Part shown: piece after piece, positions 19,733 through 29,939 of the stretch
Layout: the number at the start of each line of letters is the position of its first letter
Numbering within the stretch: the stretch's first letter is position 1
NCBI GenBank assembly: GCA_032622095.1
Contig: CP136064.1
Span: 264,805,165-264,869,164, forward strand
Direction: 5' to 3'
DNA from: Siphonodentalium dalli
Lineage: Eukaryota > Mollusca > Scaphopoda > Gadilida > Siphonodentaliidae
DNA length: 64,000 nucleotides
Program-made: the position numbers and the translations under genes
Notes under the pieces: model-generated
Seen by the model: only the letters and a program-made list of their open reading frames with translations
The model's database searches: none
Told to the model about the DNA's origin: nothing

Positions 19733-20932
19733 CTGCAAAAGAAGAAATGTCATTAGTAGAGCAAAGAGTGTCAGGTTAGTATAGTTGTAGATTGTATAGG
19801 TACATACATGATTCATTCTGAGTTGGGACATTGGCAAGGCTTATTCTCACTTGCCGACGAGCCTGCTGAATTATGGCCGGTCGTGCCTATAGTCTGTATT
19901 AATTAAATAAAACAGTTTGCTCCCGATGCAGTGTTGTTTTAACATGCCGCCTGAATGCTTTTCAAATGAGTCGTCGTCAGATGAGTAATTTTCATGTTCA
20001 CTCGGTGAAATAGTAGTAAACTGTTATTTTGCAACGGGATTTTTGGGGATCGGTCATTCACAATTCCATTATTCCGGAACCGTCTGTCAGATAACTGATC
20101 CATTTATACAATTTGATGAATTTAAATCTGGACTAAAGGCTCATATATTTGAAAGAGTTTTTAAACACTTAAATGTAACTGGGATTATCGACACCTCGTG
20201 CAGGCACCAACGGAAACAATAGCCGTCGGCAGATTGAGATGCTCCCATTGGTGTACCAAGATATACCCAGGGCAGAACCTTCAACCCAGGAAAGCAGACA
20301 ATCTTCAGTTCGTAGGGGTTGCACGATTTACCATATATATCGGCACCCCTGTTAACTATATCGAGATACGATGTACGACACACAAACAACAGCTTAGACC
20401 ACCCGAAGTAGAAAGCTAACGCAGCATGAAAGTTTAGAAGTACACAGCACAATTTACGGATAAGCGCGAGTAGCTATCATCGAGAAGATGACCATTGGAG
20501 TCTAATGCAGCACGCTATACGACAAAAGAAACATAGGGAAGACACAGAAGAAGGCCGCTCGCCTGATCACCCTAGGTACGCCCAGATTGATGTGCCGTGA
20601 AATACGCCCGGGGCTAACCTAATCCCCTCTGTATATAGATACAACGAATCTGATACTCGATACCCAGTTCTCAGCGAGCTACCAGAAGTTACCAACGACT
20701 CGCGACTCGCATGGCGCTGAGAAGGCAGCTAGGATCTCCAGCCGGAAACATGGGTAGGAATACAAGGTAAACATTACAATCTTGTATTTCTAACAACGCT
20801 ACCCCGATGGACCAACGAAGAAGCGAAGCAGACGACAGGCCGACGAACTCAACCGGATATCAACCACGCAGACGACAGGAAGACACCATCAACTGATGAA
20901 GACGCGAACAGACCACGAAGCCCGTAGACGCC
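19733..20932. other. Intron DNA with possible old LINE debris
   Basis: Between 20110 and 20190 the plus strand reads FKSGLKAHIFERVFKHLN, reminiscent of the FKxxLKTHLF tail of LINE ORF2. Around 20525-20590 it reads KKAARLITLG, similar to the QRRAARLIT motif. Both are isolated and weak. From 20800 to 20930 there are repeated GCAGACGACAGGAAGAC motifs that continue after the retroposed element at 22133. Confidence 0.3.
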
Positions 20933-20948
20933 ATTTTTTTTTTATTTA

Positions 20949-21314
20949 TTAGGGGTTTTGGGGGATGAGCCCAGGGAAGATTTGGAAGGGGCGTAGCCCT
21001 CCCCTACAACCCATTTGTGAAATGATGAAGGGGTTATGATATGATATATCATATACATAACATGGATGAAGGTAGAAAAGATGATCTAGACATAGAGTTA
21101 TTTTTTTCTTCTTGGGTTTCTTTTTTTTCCTTTGCTGAATTTCTGTTTGCTGTTGTTGTTGTGGCTGTTGGTGAATCGTTTCCGCTATTATTTCGTCAGC
21201 TTCTGCTCTTCGCCTGTCTTGTTCGCCCCATCTTTGTTGTTGCAACAACCGTTCTTTATACAACTTGGCACGGTTTTTTTTCCAAACTGGCATGGAAAGC
21301 ATCGGCTTCTGCAT
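20949..21314 (-). pseudogene. Second, overlapping frame of the retroposed element
   Basis: This frame overlaps the end of the 233-codon ORF and continues as a charged, Gln-rich and Lys-rich tail: KNRAKLYKERLLQQQRWG, a QQPQQQQQ run and KKKKPKKKK. The composition continues that of the upstream ORF. The coding change between frames sits exactly at the A8 run, so the two are best read as one ORF broken by an indel, or as a slippage site. The last ~45 residues run into the 3' untranslated-looking region. Confidence 0.4.
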
Positions 21315-21957
21315 GCTCTAGTTTTACTTCTGCGACTAGCTCTTCCACAGAGCGGATGGTGTCTGTGCTGATGTTGTTGTTGCTGGGGGATACCGGGATG
21401 AGATGAAATTCCGGTGTCCGAGGTGGCAAACTGTCCAGCTCCACCTCGAAGCTGGCGGCAGGAACAGCAGGGGTGGTATCCTGCTCCCTTTCTCCGCTCG
21501 TCTCGATGACGACAGCAGGGACCTCCGGCAGATCCACGGAGTCCCTGCTAGCTGGTACGATGTCGTCTGTCTCCACGCAGGTCGGGTCGTCTGGGCGTCT
21601 CTCAGACAATTCCGACCTGCCGGCTGTGACACTGGACGGCTGAACCACACGGGGAGGGGTGACCGGCAGATCAACGGTCACCCCCATCTTCTTCTTCCAC
21701 TTCGCCCGTCTGGCGGCGTCCCTTCTCAATCGAGCTGGTGTCTTTCTCTTCGGATGCGCTGTCTTCATCTTCTTCATGTTACGGCAGGTCTCGGCGTTCC
21801 TGTCCCGGACAGAAGACCTCTGGATACCAGCATCCTCTGTCCGGAATTCAATGCAAAGAACCAGATAGCCCCTGTTAGCCTGGAGATTCCAGCTAACAGT
21901 TTCCACTATCTGACTTCTTTGCATTGCAGCTAACGCGGCGTCGGGGATTAGCTCCAT
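21256..21957 (-). CDS. ORF of the retroposed element (ORF1/gag-like, unknown)
   Basis: This is a 233-residue frame starting MELIPDAALAAMQRSQIVET. The N-terminal 60 residues include a possible short beta-rich segment (RGYLVLCIEFRTEDAG). Then comes a strongly basic block with KRKTPARLRRDAARRAKWKKK-type composition (about residues 70-90) that could bind nucleic acid. The rest is Pro/Ser/Glu rich and looks disordered. The frame stops just after a run of eight A (plus-strand T run near 21274-21281). With one A fewer, the reading would continue into the overlapping frame below, so the stop may be a recent indel. I do not recognise the family. Basic blocks of this type occur in ORF1-like proteins of invertebrate retroelements, but that is only a resemblance. 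Confidence 0.45.
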   Translation of the reverse strand: MELIPDAALAAMQRSQIVETVSWNLQANRGYLVLCIEFRTEDAGIQRSSVRDRNAETCRNMKKMKTAHPKRKTPARLRRDAARRAKWKKKMGVTVDLPVTPPRVVQPSSVTAGRSELSERRPDDPTCVETDDIVPASRDSVDLPEVPAVVIETSGEREQDTTPAVPAASFEVELDSLPPRTPEFHLIPVSPSNNNISTDTIRSVEELVAEVKLEHAEADAFHASLEKKPCQVV

Positions 21958-22132
21958 AATCCGTCCTGAGCCTAATCCAAAACCGTCTCACTCAGGCCGG
22001 CATTAGCACGAGGGCGGCTGCTCACCGAAGGTCACAATCCCCACAACTCAATCGTGCTAACGTATGACCGAGAGGAACTAATACAGACACAGCAATTATG
22101 ACTGCCTCGCTCCACTCCCTGCCGTAGACGCC

Positions 22133-22560
22133 AAGCAGACACGCCCAACTTATGAGGACGCGAGAAAACCCCAACCGAGCAGACGACAGGAAGACGAACA
22201 CAAGGAGAAACCAGATGTCGACGATTGAATGCCATTGACTTTGTTGTAATTAAATAATCAAATCGTTTTGATTGTCTAAGCGTTATATGTACCCCGTATT
22301 GGCACACTTACCATTCGAAAACGCGCATCTGTGTTGCTAACCGCGCTTCTACGATGATAGCACTGTACATCTTCTAGTTTTATGTTGCAATCTGTATACT
22401 ACGGAATCGACATAAATGGAGTCTTTTAATTTATTTTGACAGAATGGAACGGCAGGTATAGTAGCAGTTATATTCGCTCAATACCTCGACAATTGCCGGG
22501 TTGAATTCGATACAATTCTGTATATTTCGGCAAAGCAATGGGGTAGAAATAGGCTGCAGA
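22133..22560. other. Unassigned intron DNA
   Basis: Low-complexity GACGACAGGAAGACG motifs continue from before the retroposed insert to about 22215. Nothing else is recognised. Confidence 0.35.
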
Positions 22561-22595
22561 AACAGCTGTTGAACTTATTATCTGAACATTTATTA

Positions 22596-22782
22596 AGGAA
22601 TCTACTCGTCAATGAGTATTTAGTATAGAAAGGATTGAACTGTACTTTTGCTTCAATGATGTAGAAACTTGAGCATAACTATTGTCGATGTATGTAGAAC
22701 ATTTCCTAAGGGATATACTCATCAATGAGTATTTAGTATAGAAAGGATTGAACTGTACTTTTGCTTCAATGATATAGAAACT
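22596..22782 (+). repeat. Tandem duplication of about 76 bp within an R-B repeat
   Basis: Two nearly identical copies (22596-22671 and 22706-22782) share ATGAGTATTTAGTATAGAAAGG followed by ATTGAACTGTACTTTTGCTTCAATGAT. They are separated by 34 bp. The TTTAGTATAGAAAGGA motif also occurs at about 31012 and 38712 in R-B copies. Confidence 0.8.
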
Positions 22783-22799
22783 TATGCAATCTCGAGCTG

Positions 22800-23000
22800 G
22801 GACCACCTTCTAATGTGAAGTAGATTATTGAGGAACAAGTATTAACAAAGAAATGTATTCCCTGACCTGTTTGTTCAATGTTATAATGTTGTAAAGTTCC
22901 CTGTCACAACGGGTCAGAACATCAAAAAGTTCCCATGCAGGTTTTGTACTGGTGTAATATGATCTCTACGGGCGTAGCTATAGTAGAGATTCATGGCATC
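22800..23000 (-). repeat. Dispersed repeat family R-A, copy 2
   Basis: This segment shares with 2835-3130 and 25845-26395 the blocks ATTATTGAGGAACAAGTATTAACAAAGAAAT, GTTGTAAAGTTCCCTGTCA and GGTTTTGTACTGGTGTAATATGATCTCTACG. Orientation relative to copy 1 is inverted. Confidence 0.6.
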
Positions 23001-23499
23001 ATCTAACTTGATGGGATATTATTTTAGCACCCGTGAATTGAACATTCTGGGTGCGTGCAGGTGCGAGAGCACCGATCTCTTGTGAAATACTGATCGTCAG
23101 CGGATGTCATTAAATGCGCGTATATATACTTATATGCCTTCAATGGTGTGTTTCTATTATGACTGGAAATTCTGGAATAGAATTATACATAAAACACGCA
23201 GAACCCCGGATAAATTGTCTACACCGGACCACACGGGACCGACCACATGGGGCGGTGTCCGTTCATTACGATGAGCTACGCTGAACTCAGTACCTGCGTT
23301 GCATTGTCCAGGACAAATGAATGGAATGATGTGGCCCAGAGTCGTTATTCCTTTGGAATATCAGAATAAGAAATTAGATACAACCAGATTACGGACCAAA
23401 TTTGGTTGAAATCGGTCCAGGGGTCTGGGGAAAAAATTGCGAACAGACAAACATACAGGCAGCTAGACCGATACTATTATTAATTTAATCGATAACAAA
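23001..23499. other. Unassigned DNA, possible Helitron-like remnant
   Basis: Around 23395-23460 the sequence reads ACCAAATTTGGTTGAAATCGGTCC, then GAACAGACAAACATACAGGC. This resembles the repeat core and CAGACA microsatellite of the Helitrons elsewhere in the window, but no CTAG hairpin end is found. No gene is seen. Confidence 0.3.
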
Positions 23500-23620
23500 A
23501 TATTTTGCATGTGTTTTTTTTCAGTGGAGAAAACTTTCGCGGATTCTGATAACTAAAGCGTATTTTGAAGATATATTGTTGTTGTATCTAAGGACCGTCT
23601 GATCGGATTCGGTACCTTTA
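23500..23620 (+). repeat. Dispersed repeat family R-C, fragment
   Basis: It contains GATTCTGATAACTAAAGCGTATTTTGAAG and TTGTTGTTGTATCTAAGGACCGTCTGATCGGATT. The same block recurs at 24655-24755, 32215-32300, 38200-38283 and, as a short stub, near 58370-58400. Confidence 0.65.
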
Positions 23621-23734
23621 TTTATTTAAATGGCTGCTTTGGTAACTATTTGCGCCCTGTGTGTAGTGAGAATGGCCGGGCCAATACATTTAAGCCCGAT
23701 CATTCCATTCACTGCCCATCGTAATTAATGTAAG

Positions 23735-23751
23735 CGCCCCCCCCCCCCCGG
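23735..23751. repeat. Poly-C tract
   Basis: A run of C close to the end of a GCG-rich stretch. A possible site of assembly or slippage error. Confidence 0.8.
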
Positions 23752-23999
23752 TGTTAAGTTTGGATTCTTTCAGAATTAAATATATTTAAATAATTGAACC
23801 ATATATAGTGTGTGTTATCCTGCACATAATATTCACACCATCCCCAAGTCCTAAAATAACTCATGCATCGCTCTCTATATTATATATCTGTATAATTTTG
23901 CTGTAATTATATATAATTACTTTGATGAAGAGTAATTAAAAATGCATAATCCGATTTAACACCCCATAATTACTATTTATTTGGGAGTAAACAATATTT

Positions 24000-24755
24000 T
24001 ATTCGAGTAGAGGAATCCACCCACCCAAGCTCAGAGTTAGGGTACGTTCATACACTGGCAAGTTTGCAATGCATTTTTAGCAGGCATTTTCTCATAGAAA
24101 ACCCTATGGTACCAGAATATGAACGGAAACGTGCATATAGCATCTTTATCAAAGGGAACGACATGAAAAGTAAGATTTCTGTAGTTCCACTTGTAACGGC
24201 GCTACTGGCATTTGCCTTCAAATACCTGTATGATTGATTCTTCAGAGATAATTGCATGCTATTTACAGGCAAATTCCGGTAGCATCGTTACAGGTGGAAC
24301 TACAGAGATTTGAGTTCGTACGTAGTTATAGCTATGGTACAGGTGCATTCTATGTGCTTATTTCCGCTCATATTATAGCAACATATCGTTTTCTACGACG
24401 AAATGCCTGGAAACCATACCGTGAAAACTTGCCAACGTATGACCTTGAAGAGACCCTTATCAGATATCGATTTTTGAAATCTATTATTTTTCACCACCTG
24501 GAATATTTGACGGCCTGGCAAATATTCGACGAGCCGACTTATGCATACTCTGGATACCAAATTGGGTTGAACAAAATGTTGGTATATAACAAACTTTGTA
24601 AAAAAAAAATACCAGATTTGAGAGTGGTTAGCATTATTTTTTGGCAATTAACCGCTTCTGATAACTAAAGCCTCTTTTAAAGAAATGTTATTGTTGTTGG
24701 AATCTAATGATACGGGGACCATCGCATCGGATTGTGTACCTTTAAATTGAATTGT
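24000..24755 (+). repeat. Dispersed repeat family R-C, long copy with an inserted palindrome
   Basis: The start (ATTCGAGTAGAGGAATCCACCC) matches 37900-37925 and 57518-57540. The end (GAGAGTGGTTAGCATTATTTTTTGGC onward) matches 38175-38283. Between them, 24040-24350 is a separate insertion that includes an inverted repeat (24178-24306: CTGTAGTTCCACTTGTAAC and its complement). The 24083-24142 block recurs at 55507-55566. A 138-codon plus-strand frame at 24252-24668 is a chance frame across these repeats. Confidence 0.6.
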
Positions 24756-25214
24756 AGACACGATATGGTATATACCTTTTTGTTATTTTTTTATTGAAAA
24801 CAAAGAGTAACAAAGGAGAAAAGACAAAATACACGCACGCGTTCATGCTCTCAATCCAGGACAAGGAAGACTCTACCATGAACTGGCCCACCTTCTCACA
24901 GGTGACATGTCTTTCGGAAATATTTAAAGGCACATATTGTGTTCGGACAAATTTTGCAAACACCGTTGAACTGAGCAGAAAGACGAAGCAGTGATACTAG
25001 TTTTATACCTTGACACATCTTTGCCCGAAAATTGACTATATCTTAGGGTGTCTTCGTCCATTTTGTGTGGAATCATTACGCGCGCCGCGTGTATACTAAT
25101 GTAGAGATTCTTGTTTCGCCTGGACCCATGGGTGTTTTATTTATAGAATGGGAACGTTTGGGATGATTAATAGTCAAACTGCGAACCGGAGGCCGAGTCC
25201 GGTAAAAGGTGTAG
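24756..25214. other. Unassigned DNA
   Basis: I find no supported exon, inverted repeat or family here. Confidence 0.4.
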
Positions 25215-25525
25215 TTGGGAATATCAATTTTGTTTATTGTCCTTTACATTATTATGTCAATAATGTTGATTTATGGTTTGTGACACGCTATGTCAATTAC
25301 AAATAAGAAAAAATGAAAAAGATAATTTGGAAGTCTTATATTTAAACTTTTATAGACATTTTTCGTTCTGCAGCCCACTGGGGGTTGTGGTCGGAGACGG
25401 CGAGTCGGCCGCCGGTTCGTTAATTAGGTGCTGGTTGTTATTGTTATTTGAAGGGAATTCTGAGTTGGTCGTTCGCGAAACCATTATATTTTATATTCTA
25501 TAATTACAATCATGGGTATATAATA
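25215..25525 (-). repeat. Dispersed repeat D2, inverted copy
   Basis: This is the reverse complement of 63695-64000, including a CGAGTCGGCCGCCGGTTCG block that matches CGAACCGGCGGCCGACTCGG. It ends 50 bp short of the signal-peptide exon of the cellulase gene. The homologous part of D1 (AATATAAAATATATTGGTT) also aligns here. Confidence 0.75.
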
Positions 25526-25575
25526 TATTATCCTGAGCGCGTTAACATTTCTGACATTGGTTTTCTTGTACGTAC

Positions 25576-25672
25576 CTGGGATGATATCCGCACATCCGGT
25601 ATCAGCACTGGAAACCCATGTCACGAGGTATGATAATCCAAGAAATAGGCTGATGGCTGCCCTTGGACTCCA
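25576..25672 (-). CDS. Signal-peptide exon of the CBM2-GH9 cellulase
   Basis: This 97-bp exon has acceptor TATGTTTTCAG and donor GTACGTA on the minus strand. It enters in phase 0 and exits in phase 1, which fits the exon at 19596-19732. It encodes WSPRAAISLFLGLSYLVTWV followed by SSADTGCADIIP. This is a hydrophobic core of about 15 residues with a good cleavage site after the SSA, then a Cys that can pair with the CBM2-terminal Cys in the 13845-14739 exon, as is usual in this module. There is no in-frame ATG between the acceptor and the hydrophobic core, so the start codon must be in an upstream exon (higher coordinates) that I could not locate. The protein is therefore secreted. Confidence 0.8.
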
Positions 25673-25844
25673 CTGAAAACATATATATATATAGTGCCGA
25701 TTATGTATATATATTATCCCTTTCTATATTTACCGAATTTGATGCTTCCATTCAGCCATATATATAGAAGTATACAATGGAGCGGTTGATTATTCATTTA
25801 GAGGGGTGTTCATGTAATGAAAGCAGACGCCAGTTCAAAACCTG
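25673..25844. other. Unassigned DNA, upstream of the signal-peptide exon
   Basis: An AT dinucleotide stretch (25681-25692) sits just beyond the acceptor. A start-codon exon for the cellulase is expected between here and about 31 kb on the minus strand but is not recognisable. Confidence 0.3.
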
Positions 25845-26395
25845 AAAACTTTTTGAAGATCTGACGGGGAACTTTATAGCATAAAAAAAACAACAACAGG
25901 TAAATATATTTCTTAGTCAATACTTGTTGCTTAAAGGGGGACTGTGTGTCTTCCTAAACATATGAGGCCGGGATTAAGGGCTAATTATGTGATAAATAAA
26001 GTTACCCGCCTCAGCTGTTAAAAGGTTTTGTACTGGTGGAATGTGATGTCTATGACAGCCGTATTCTCTACTTACGGACCTGCATGGTTACGGGACTCAT
26101 ACTAGGTCGATAGCTATATGAAATATATAATGTACGTCACTGTATTTGTAGGTGAACACGAAATTGGACGATTTAAGTGACACTGTTAGAGATTTTGCTT
26201 CACGTCGCTTACAGTAATGCACTATATCCCCCCCGGGTAATTAATTCAATGTTTATTGCGATATCGGCTCGCCAAAGTTACAAACGAATTTGTAATATCG
26301 AGCTGGGACCACCCACTAATGCGAAGTAGATTATTGAGGAACAATTATTATCAAAGAATATTTTCCATGCCTTGTTTGTTCAAGAAATCCAGCCT
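25845..26395 (+). repeat. Dispersed repeat family R-A, copy 3
   Basis: It includes GTTCAAAACCTGAAAACTTTTTGA, TTTCTTAGTCAATACTTGTTGCTTAA, GGTTTTGTACTGGTGGAATGTGATGTCTA and CGATATCGGCTCGCCAAAG. These are the same ordered landmarks as copy 1, with more unique sequence in between. Confidence 0.6.
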
Positions 26396-26502
26396 ATATA
26401 TTGTCATACTTAATTAATCGTACATGGCTCATTCGAGTTCAAACCTTTTTTCTACGTAATTTGGAAGGAGGTATAAAATAAGTAAAATACTTGCCATGTT
26501 CA

Positions 26503-28104
26503 TCGGGGGGGGGGGGGGGGGGGGGGTCGAACAAAAATTCAGGCACGTATGCTGATTTTTTCCTTTCGACCCTTGTTTGGACCCACCCACCCCCGCGTCC
26601 AAATTATTTTCCTTTTTGGGCAGTTTTTTTCCGACCATTTTTGGACACCCACCCCATTTTAACACTAAACAAGAGATTTGCGCAGTGATTTGCGGGGGGG
26701 GGGGGGGGGGGGGGCCATACACTGTAAACAGCTGTATTTGAATTTTACCAAAAATAACAGAAAATTTAAGTTAAAAATACTTTTATAGCAATATGAAGCA
26801 ACCATAAGTCAATGGAAATATCTAAACATAATGATACAATATCAAACAAAGCCCCATGCATGCAATTGTACCAGATGGCAGGACATAATGTCTGTTTAAC
26901 AGACCTGCCATGCCAGTCTTTCACGGCAGTAACTCTAGTGTTGATGCCATCAGCCTCTCCCCAACTTGGGGTGGGGCTACACTCCCGATAGGGCTACTGG
27001 GTGCCGGAAGCTATCATGTCAACCATTGTCAGCTTTCCCCAATGAGGGGAGGGGGGGGGGGGGGGGCTAACATACCTCGAAATGTGTGGGGGCTTTAGAC
27101 CCCCTGATGGTACATACTGCCCATGCATAATTCCCATGCAGATTTATCACTTTCTTTACTATCTACATACGGATCCAGGAGTTTCTTCTTTAAATATGTC
27201 CAACATGTCGCGATTATCGTTTGAAAATAAGAAAATATGAAATTAACAACTTATCATGGCGAGAAGTGAAATTTCGTAAAATTAAAATTTTTCTTATAGG
27301 AATCGCTGAACTAAATAGTTCCCCATATGCGACAGTGTTAACGTTTCGACCGAATTAGGCTATTCCAGTGGTGTTTACACAGATTGACACCAGTTGATCA
27401 CGAAAATTCAAGAAAACTCATAGGTCATGTGTTTACTTGTTTTTAATAAATCCCCAAGTGTACGACAGGGCTATCCCACAGCCAAATTTTGTCTGGAAAA
27501 ACCCAGAACTACAGCAGCTAGTTAAATCAATTTCCAACTCACAAAAATCCATTCCCCCATCAATTCACCAGTTTAAATTATTTAGATATGATGTACAAAG
27601 CAAATAAACACGATGTAATCCTTTAATAACATGTCACATGTATCAGGTGAAGGTCATTCTTCAGTTACCTTCACCTTTAGCATTCCACGGTGTATTCGCT
27701 CCCCGACTCTGGAACACATTTAACTCCCTGATTCCTATACGGTTTGTCTGATCACCATGAAATTTGTCATTTATGTTAATATTGACATATAGATGGGAAC
27801 GAGTCATTTTGGGGTCATTCGGCCATCTTGGATTTTACTCTTTGCATGACTAATTCCTTTGGCACAGGCTACAGCTGGGACTGACACCCATTTGCAACAA
27901 AATACAACACGATAACTGCCTCCGTCAGTTTAGCAGTTAGAATTACATTAATTCTCTTATTCTAATGTGTTTTAAGCCAAACTCATTGCAAAAACAGTCA
28001 AAAAGACTTGCAGGAAAACAAATTTGAGTTGCGGAAAAAATTGTTTGTTGGTCCCATTGACCACCCACCCACCCGGCATACGTGCCCGGAAAATCCCCCC
28101 CTGT
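26503..28104. mobile_element. Poly-G-ended hAT-like element, copy 1, interrupted
   Basis: The left part (26503-26720) and right part (about 27780-28104) align in order with the complete copy at 32501-33049: a poly-G start, AATTCAGGCACGTATG, ACCCACCCACCCCC, then ACTGTAAACAGCTGTAT, GAGTCATTTTGGGGTCATTCGGCC, and a closing GGCATACGTGCCCGG plus poly-C and CTG. About 1 kb of other sequence (26740-27770), including LINE debris, interrupts it. Long G runs lie at 26504-26526, about 26694-26714 and 27048-27066. Confidence 0.65.
27640..27760 (+). pseudogene. LINE ORF2 C-terminal fragment
   Basis: The plus strand reads LQLPSPLAFHGVFAPRLWNTFNSLIP, similar to the common LINE ending in which a PRLWNxLP motif precedes an FKxxLKTHLF tail. 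It is short, isolated and inside the interrupted poly-G element. Truncated and non-functional. Confidence 0.45.
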
Positions 28105-29490
28105 GGTCATAGCCATTTTCCATCTGTTTAAATTTTTCGCACGGAAATGAAGAAAAACAGACGCTCTCTATTTCTACCATATCAGGAATAGACTAACACA
28201 GAACGCTCTTTTCTGGTCCATGCCGTGCTCATGACTGTTATTTGTTTGGGACCCAAGCATCTATGGTTTGTACAAATACGTAAAATGTCGCTGTTTTCCG
28301 GTACCAAGAATCTGCAAAATAGTGCAAAAGTGCAGTTCATAATTATGCGTCCATGAAGCTATAAATGAAGATCATGGGAGGACATTAACTTAACTTGATT
28401 CAAGAAATTTCATAATTATTTTTTATTTATTATAAAGTTAGATAATTTTCGCAATAAATTGCTATCTCTTTTGGGGTTTCTCGAGAACAATTTCAAATAA
28501 AAGTCTCAAAGGCAGTAATTTGTGTGCGTGACCGTATGAAAGTTATTAAACAGGAATGTTAAAAAGTTAATAAGTACGACGAAGAAACTTGTGTGCGACC
28601 AATCGAAAAACCCTGAATGTTGGATAGCTACAGCAAGATGAATAACGTGCGGAATTTATCGACTAAAGGAAAGTCAGGCGAAAATAAGGTCGGAAGCTTT
28701 GTGTTCTGTCCTGTTTCCGGGTTAAAACTAACAAACTCCCATATCGACCATCAACGGATGTAATTATACACAGAGCGCTAAATCAAGCTGGTACATGTGA
28801 TCCACTAATGGTCCAGACACAATAGGGTTCACAAGGGTTCACAACCAGGGAAAGCTGGGATTAATAAGAAGTTGTTTATGGACACCATGGCAAAAGTTCC
28901 CTAGTATCCGAGTTGGGTTTTTGAGATATCATGATTTTTCAGAATGGTTCAAATTCTGACGAAATTCCATCAGGCCATGTATATGCGAATGCAGTCAGAT
29001 GTAGACTAATATACGGACTCATCTTCACTCATACCGTCTATCGCGGAGCAGGTGCCGCTAGATATATGCAATTGATGTCGGAGATACCAGTCATCGCTCC
29101 ATTGCGGCCTCTGTTCTTGGTGACCATAAATAACCCGTCTGACATCGTGGTTAAATGGTGTATGCGGCCTTGTCTATAGATGACTGGATCCAAGGCCAAT
29201 ATATAGGGGCTTATGTGTAACGGCATGCCAGGCCTGACCCATGGCCTATGCATATCATACGTACATAGCCTATATGTGTTGGACATGCATGGGTAAATGG
29301 AATATGTGAACTCTGTCGATAAACACGAAAATGCGCAAAGAGAATGGCATATACTTTCGCTCAAGATATCACTTTGAATATTAATTTTTCCCGAATGGCG
29401 ACTGACGTTCGCTGAAATAGAGTTACCGTTCTTCTTGATATTACTTGCGTATCACTGGCCGCTGAACAGTGTTATAAATTCCATACAAAT
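28105..29490. other. Unassigned intergenic DNA
   Basis: This is the middle of the region between the two divergent genes. I see no exon with both splice sites and a domain, no inverted repeat longer than about 15 bp, and no RNA gene. Short frames at 28931-29179 and 29038-29364 overlap on opposite strands and are probably chance. Confidence 0.4.
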
Positions 29491-29534
29491 TGACGTGAGG
29501 CACATGTATTCAGCGGAATCCCAGTCATTGAATA

Positions 29535-29915
29535 CATTGTGTTGTATACCAAGCTCCATGCAGAGTTCAGTCCCCTACGCAGGACTTACCGCTGCCCGCA
29601 CCAACACGTAATGTGAAGAAATGTCACATTTATTTATTTGAGAATTTTGTAGGTTACAATTCATTCTGCATTATTCTGAGAAACTGAACTGTCCATAATC
29701 ATTTAAAAATGGTCTAGTTTTAGCCAGAACGAATTGTAACTGGCAAAACATTCAATAAAACATGTTAGATTTAATTAAAAAATACACGTGCCGGCAGCGT
29801 TCAGACATTGCTTAGCGAGGGGACTGAACTCTGTTTTGCTTGGTTGTATACCTCTACTGGAATGCCAAGCTGCAAAACGGAGTTCAGTCCCCTCTCTATG
29901 TCTTACCGCTGCTGT
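29535..29915. repeat. Foldback repeat with GAGTTCAGTCCCC arms
   Basis: The block containing GAGTTCAGTCCCC and CTTACCGCTGC occurs twice in direct orientation (29540-29600 and about 29850-29915). It occurs once inverted (29790-29840: GGCAGCG, then GAGGGGACTGAACTCTG), so the last two form a hairpin of about 55-bp arms. Family unknown. Confidence 0.65.
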
Positions 29916-29939
29916 CATGTATATTTTCTTAATTAAAGG

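Larger units (their letters stand above)
20933..22121 (-). mobile_element. Poly(A)-tailed retroposed element with 11-bp TSD
   Basis: The 1189-bp insert is flanked by CCGTAGACGCC on both sides (20922-20932 and 22122-22132). On its minus strand it ends AATAAATAAA followed by about ten A, so it was inserted from a polyadenylated RNA. It has a 5' leader of about 164 nt, a 233-codon frame, an overlapping second frame and a 3' region containing GGGGAGGGCTACGCCCC. This is the structure of a LINE-mobilised transcript. Whether it is an ORF1-only LINE or a retrocopy of a host mRNA is undecided. Confidence 0.8.

Noticed and set aside
21403..21933. 176-codon plus-strand frame opposite the retroposed ORF
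   Set aside because: The poly(A) tail, AATAAA and basic domain orient the element to the minus strand. The plus frame is its shadow.
24252..24668. 138-codon plus-strand frame
   Set aside because: It spans an inserted palindrome and the R-C repeat. No domain is recognisable and other copies of R-C do not keep the frame.
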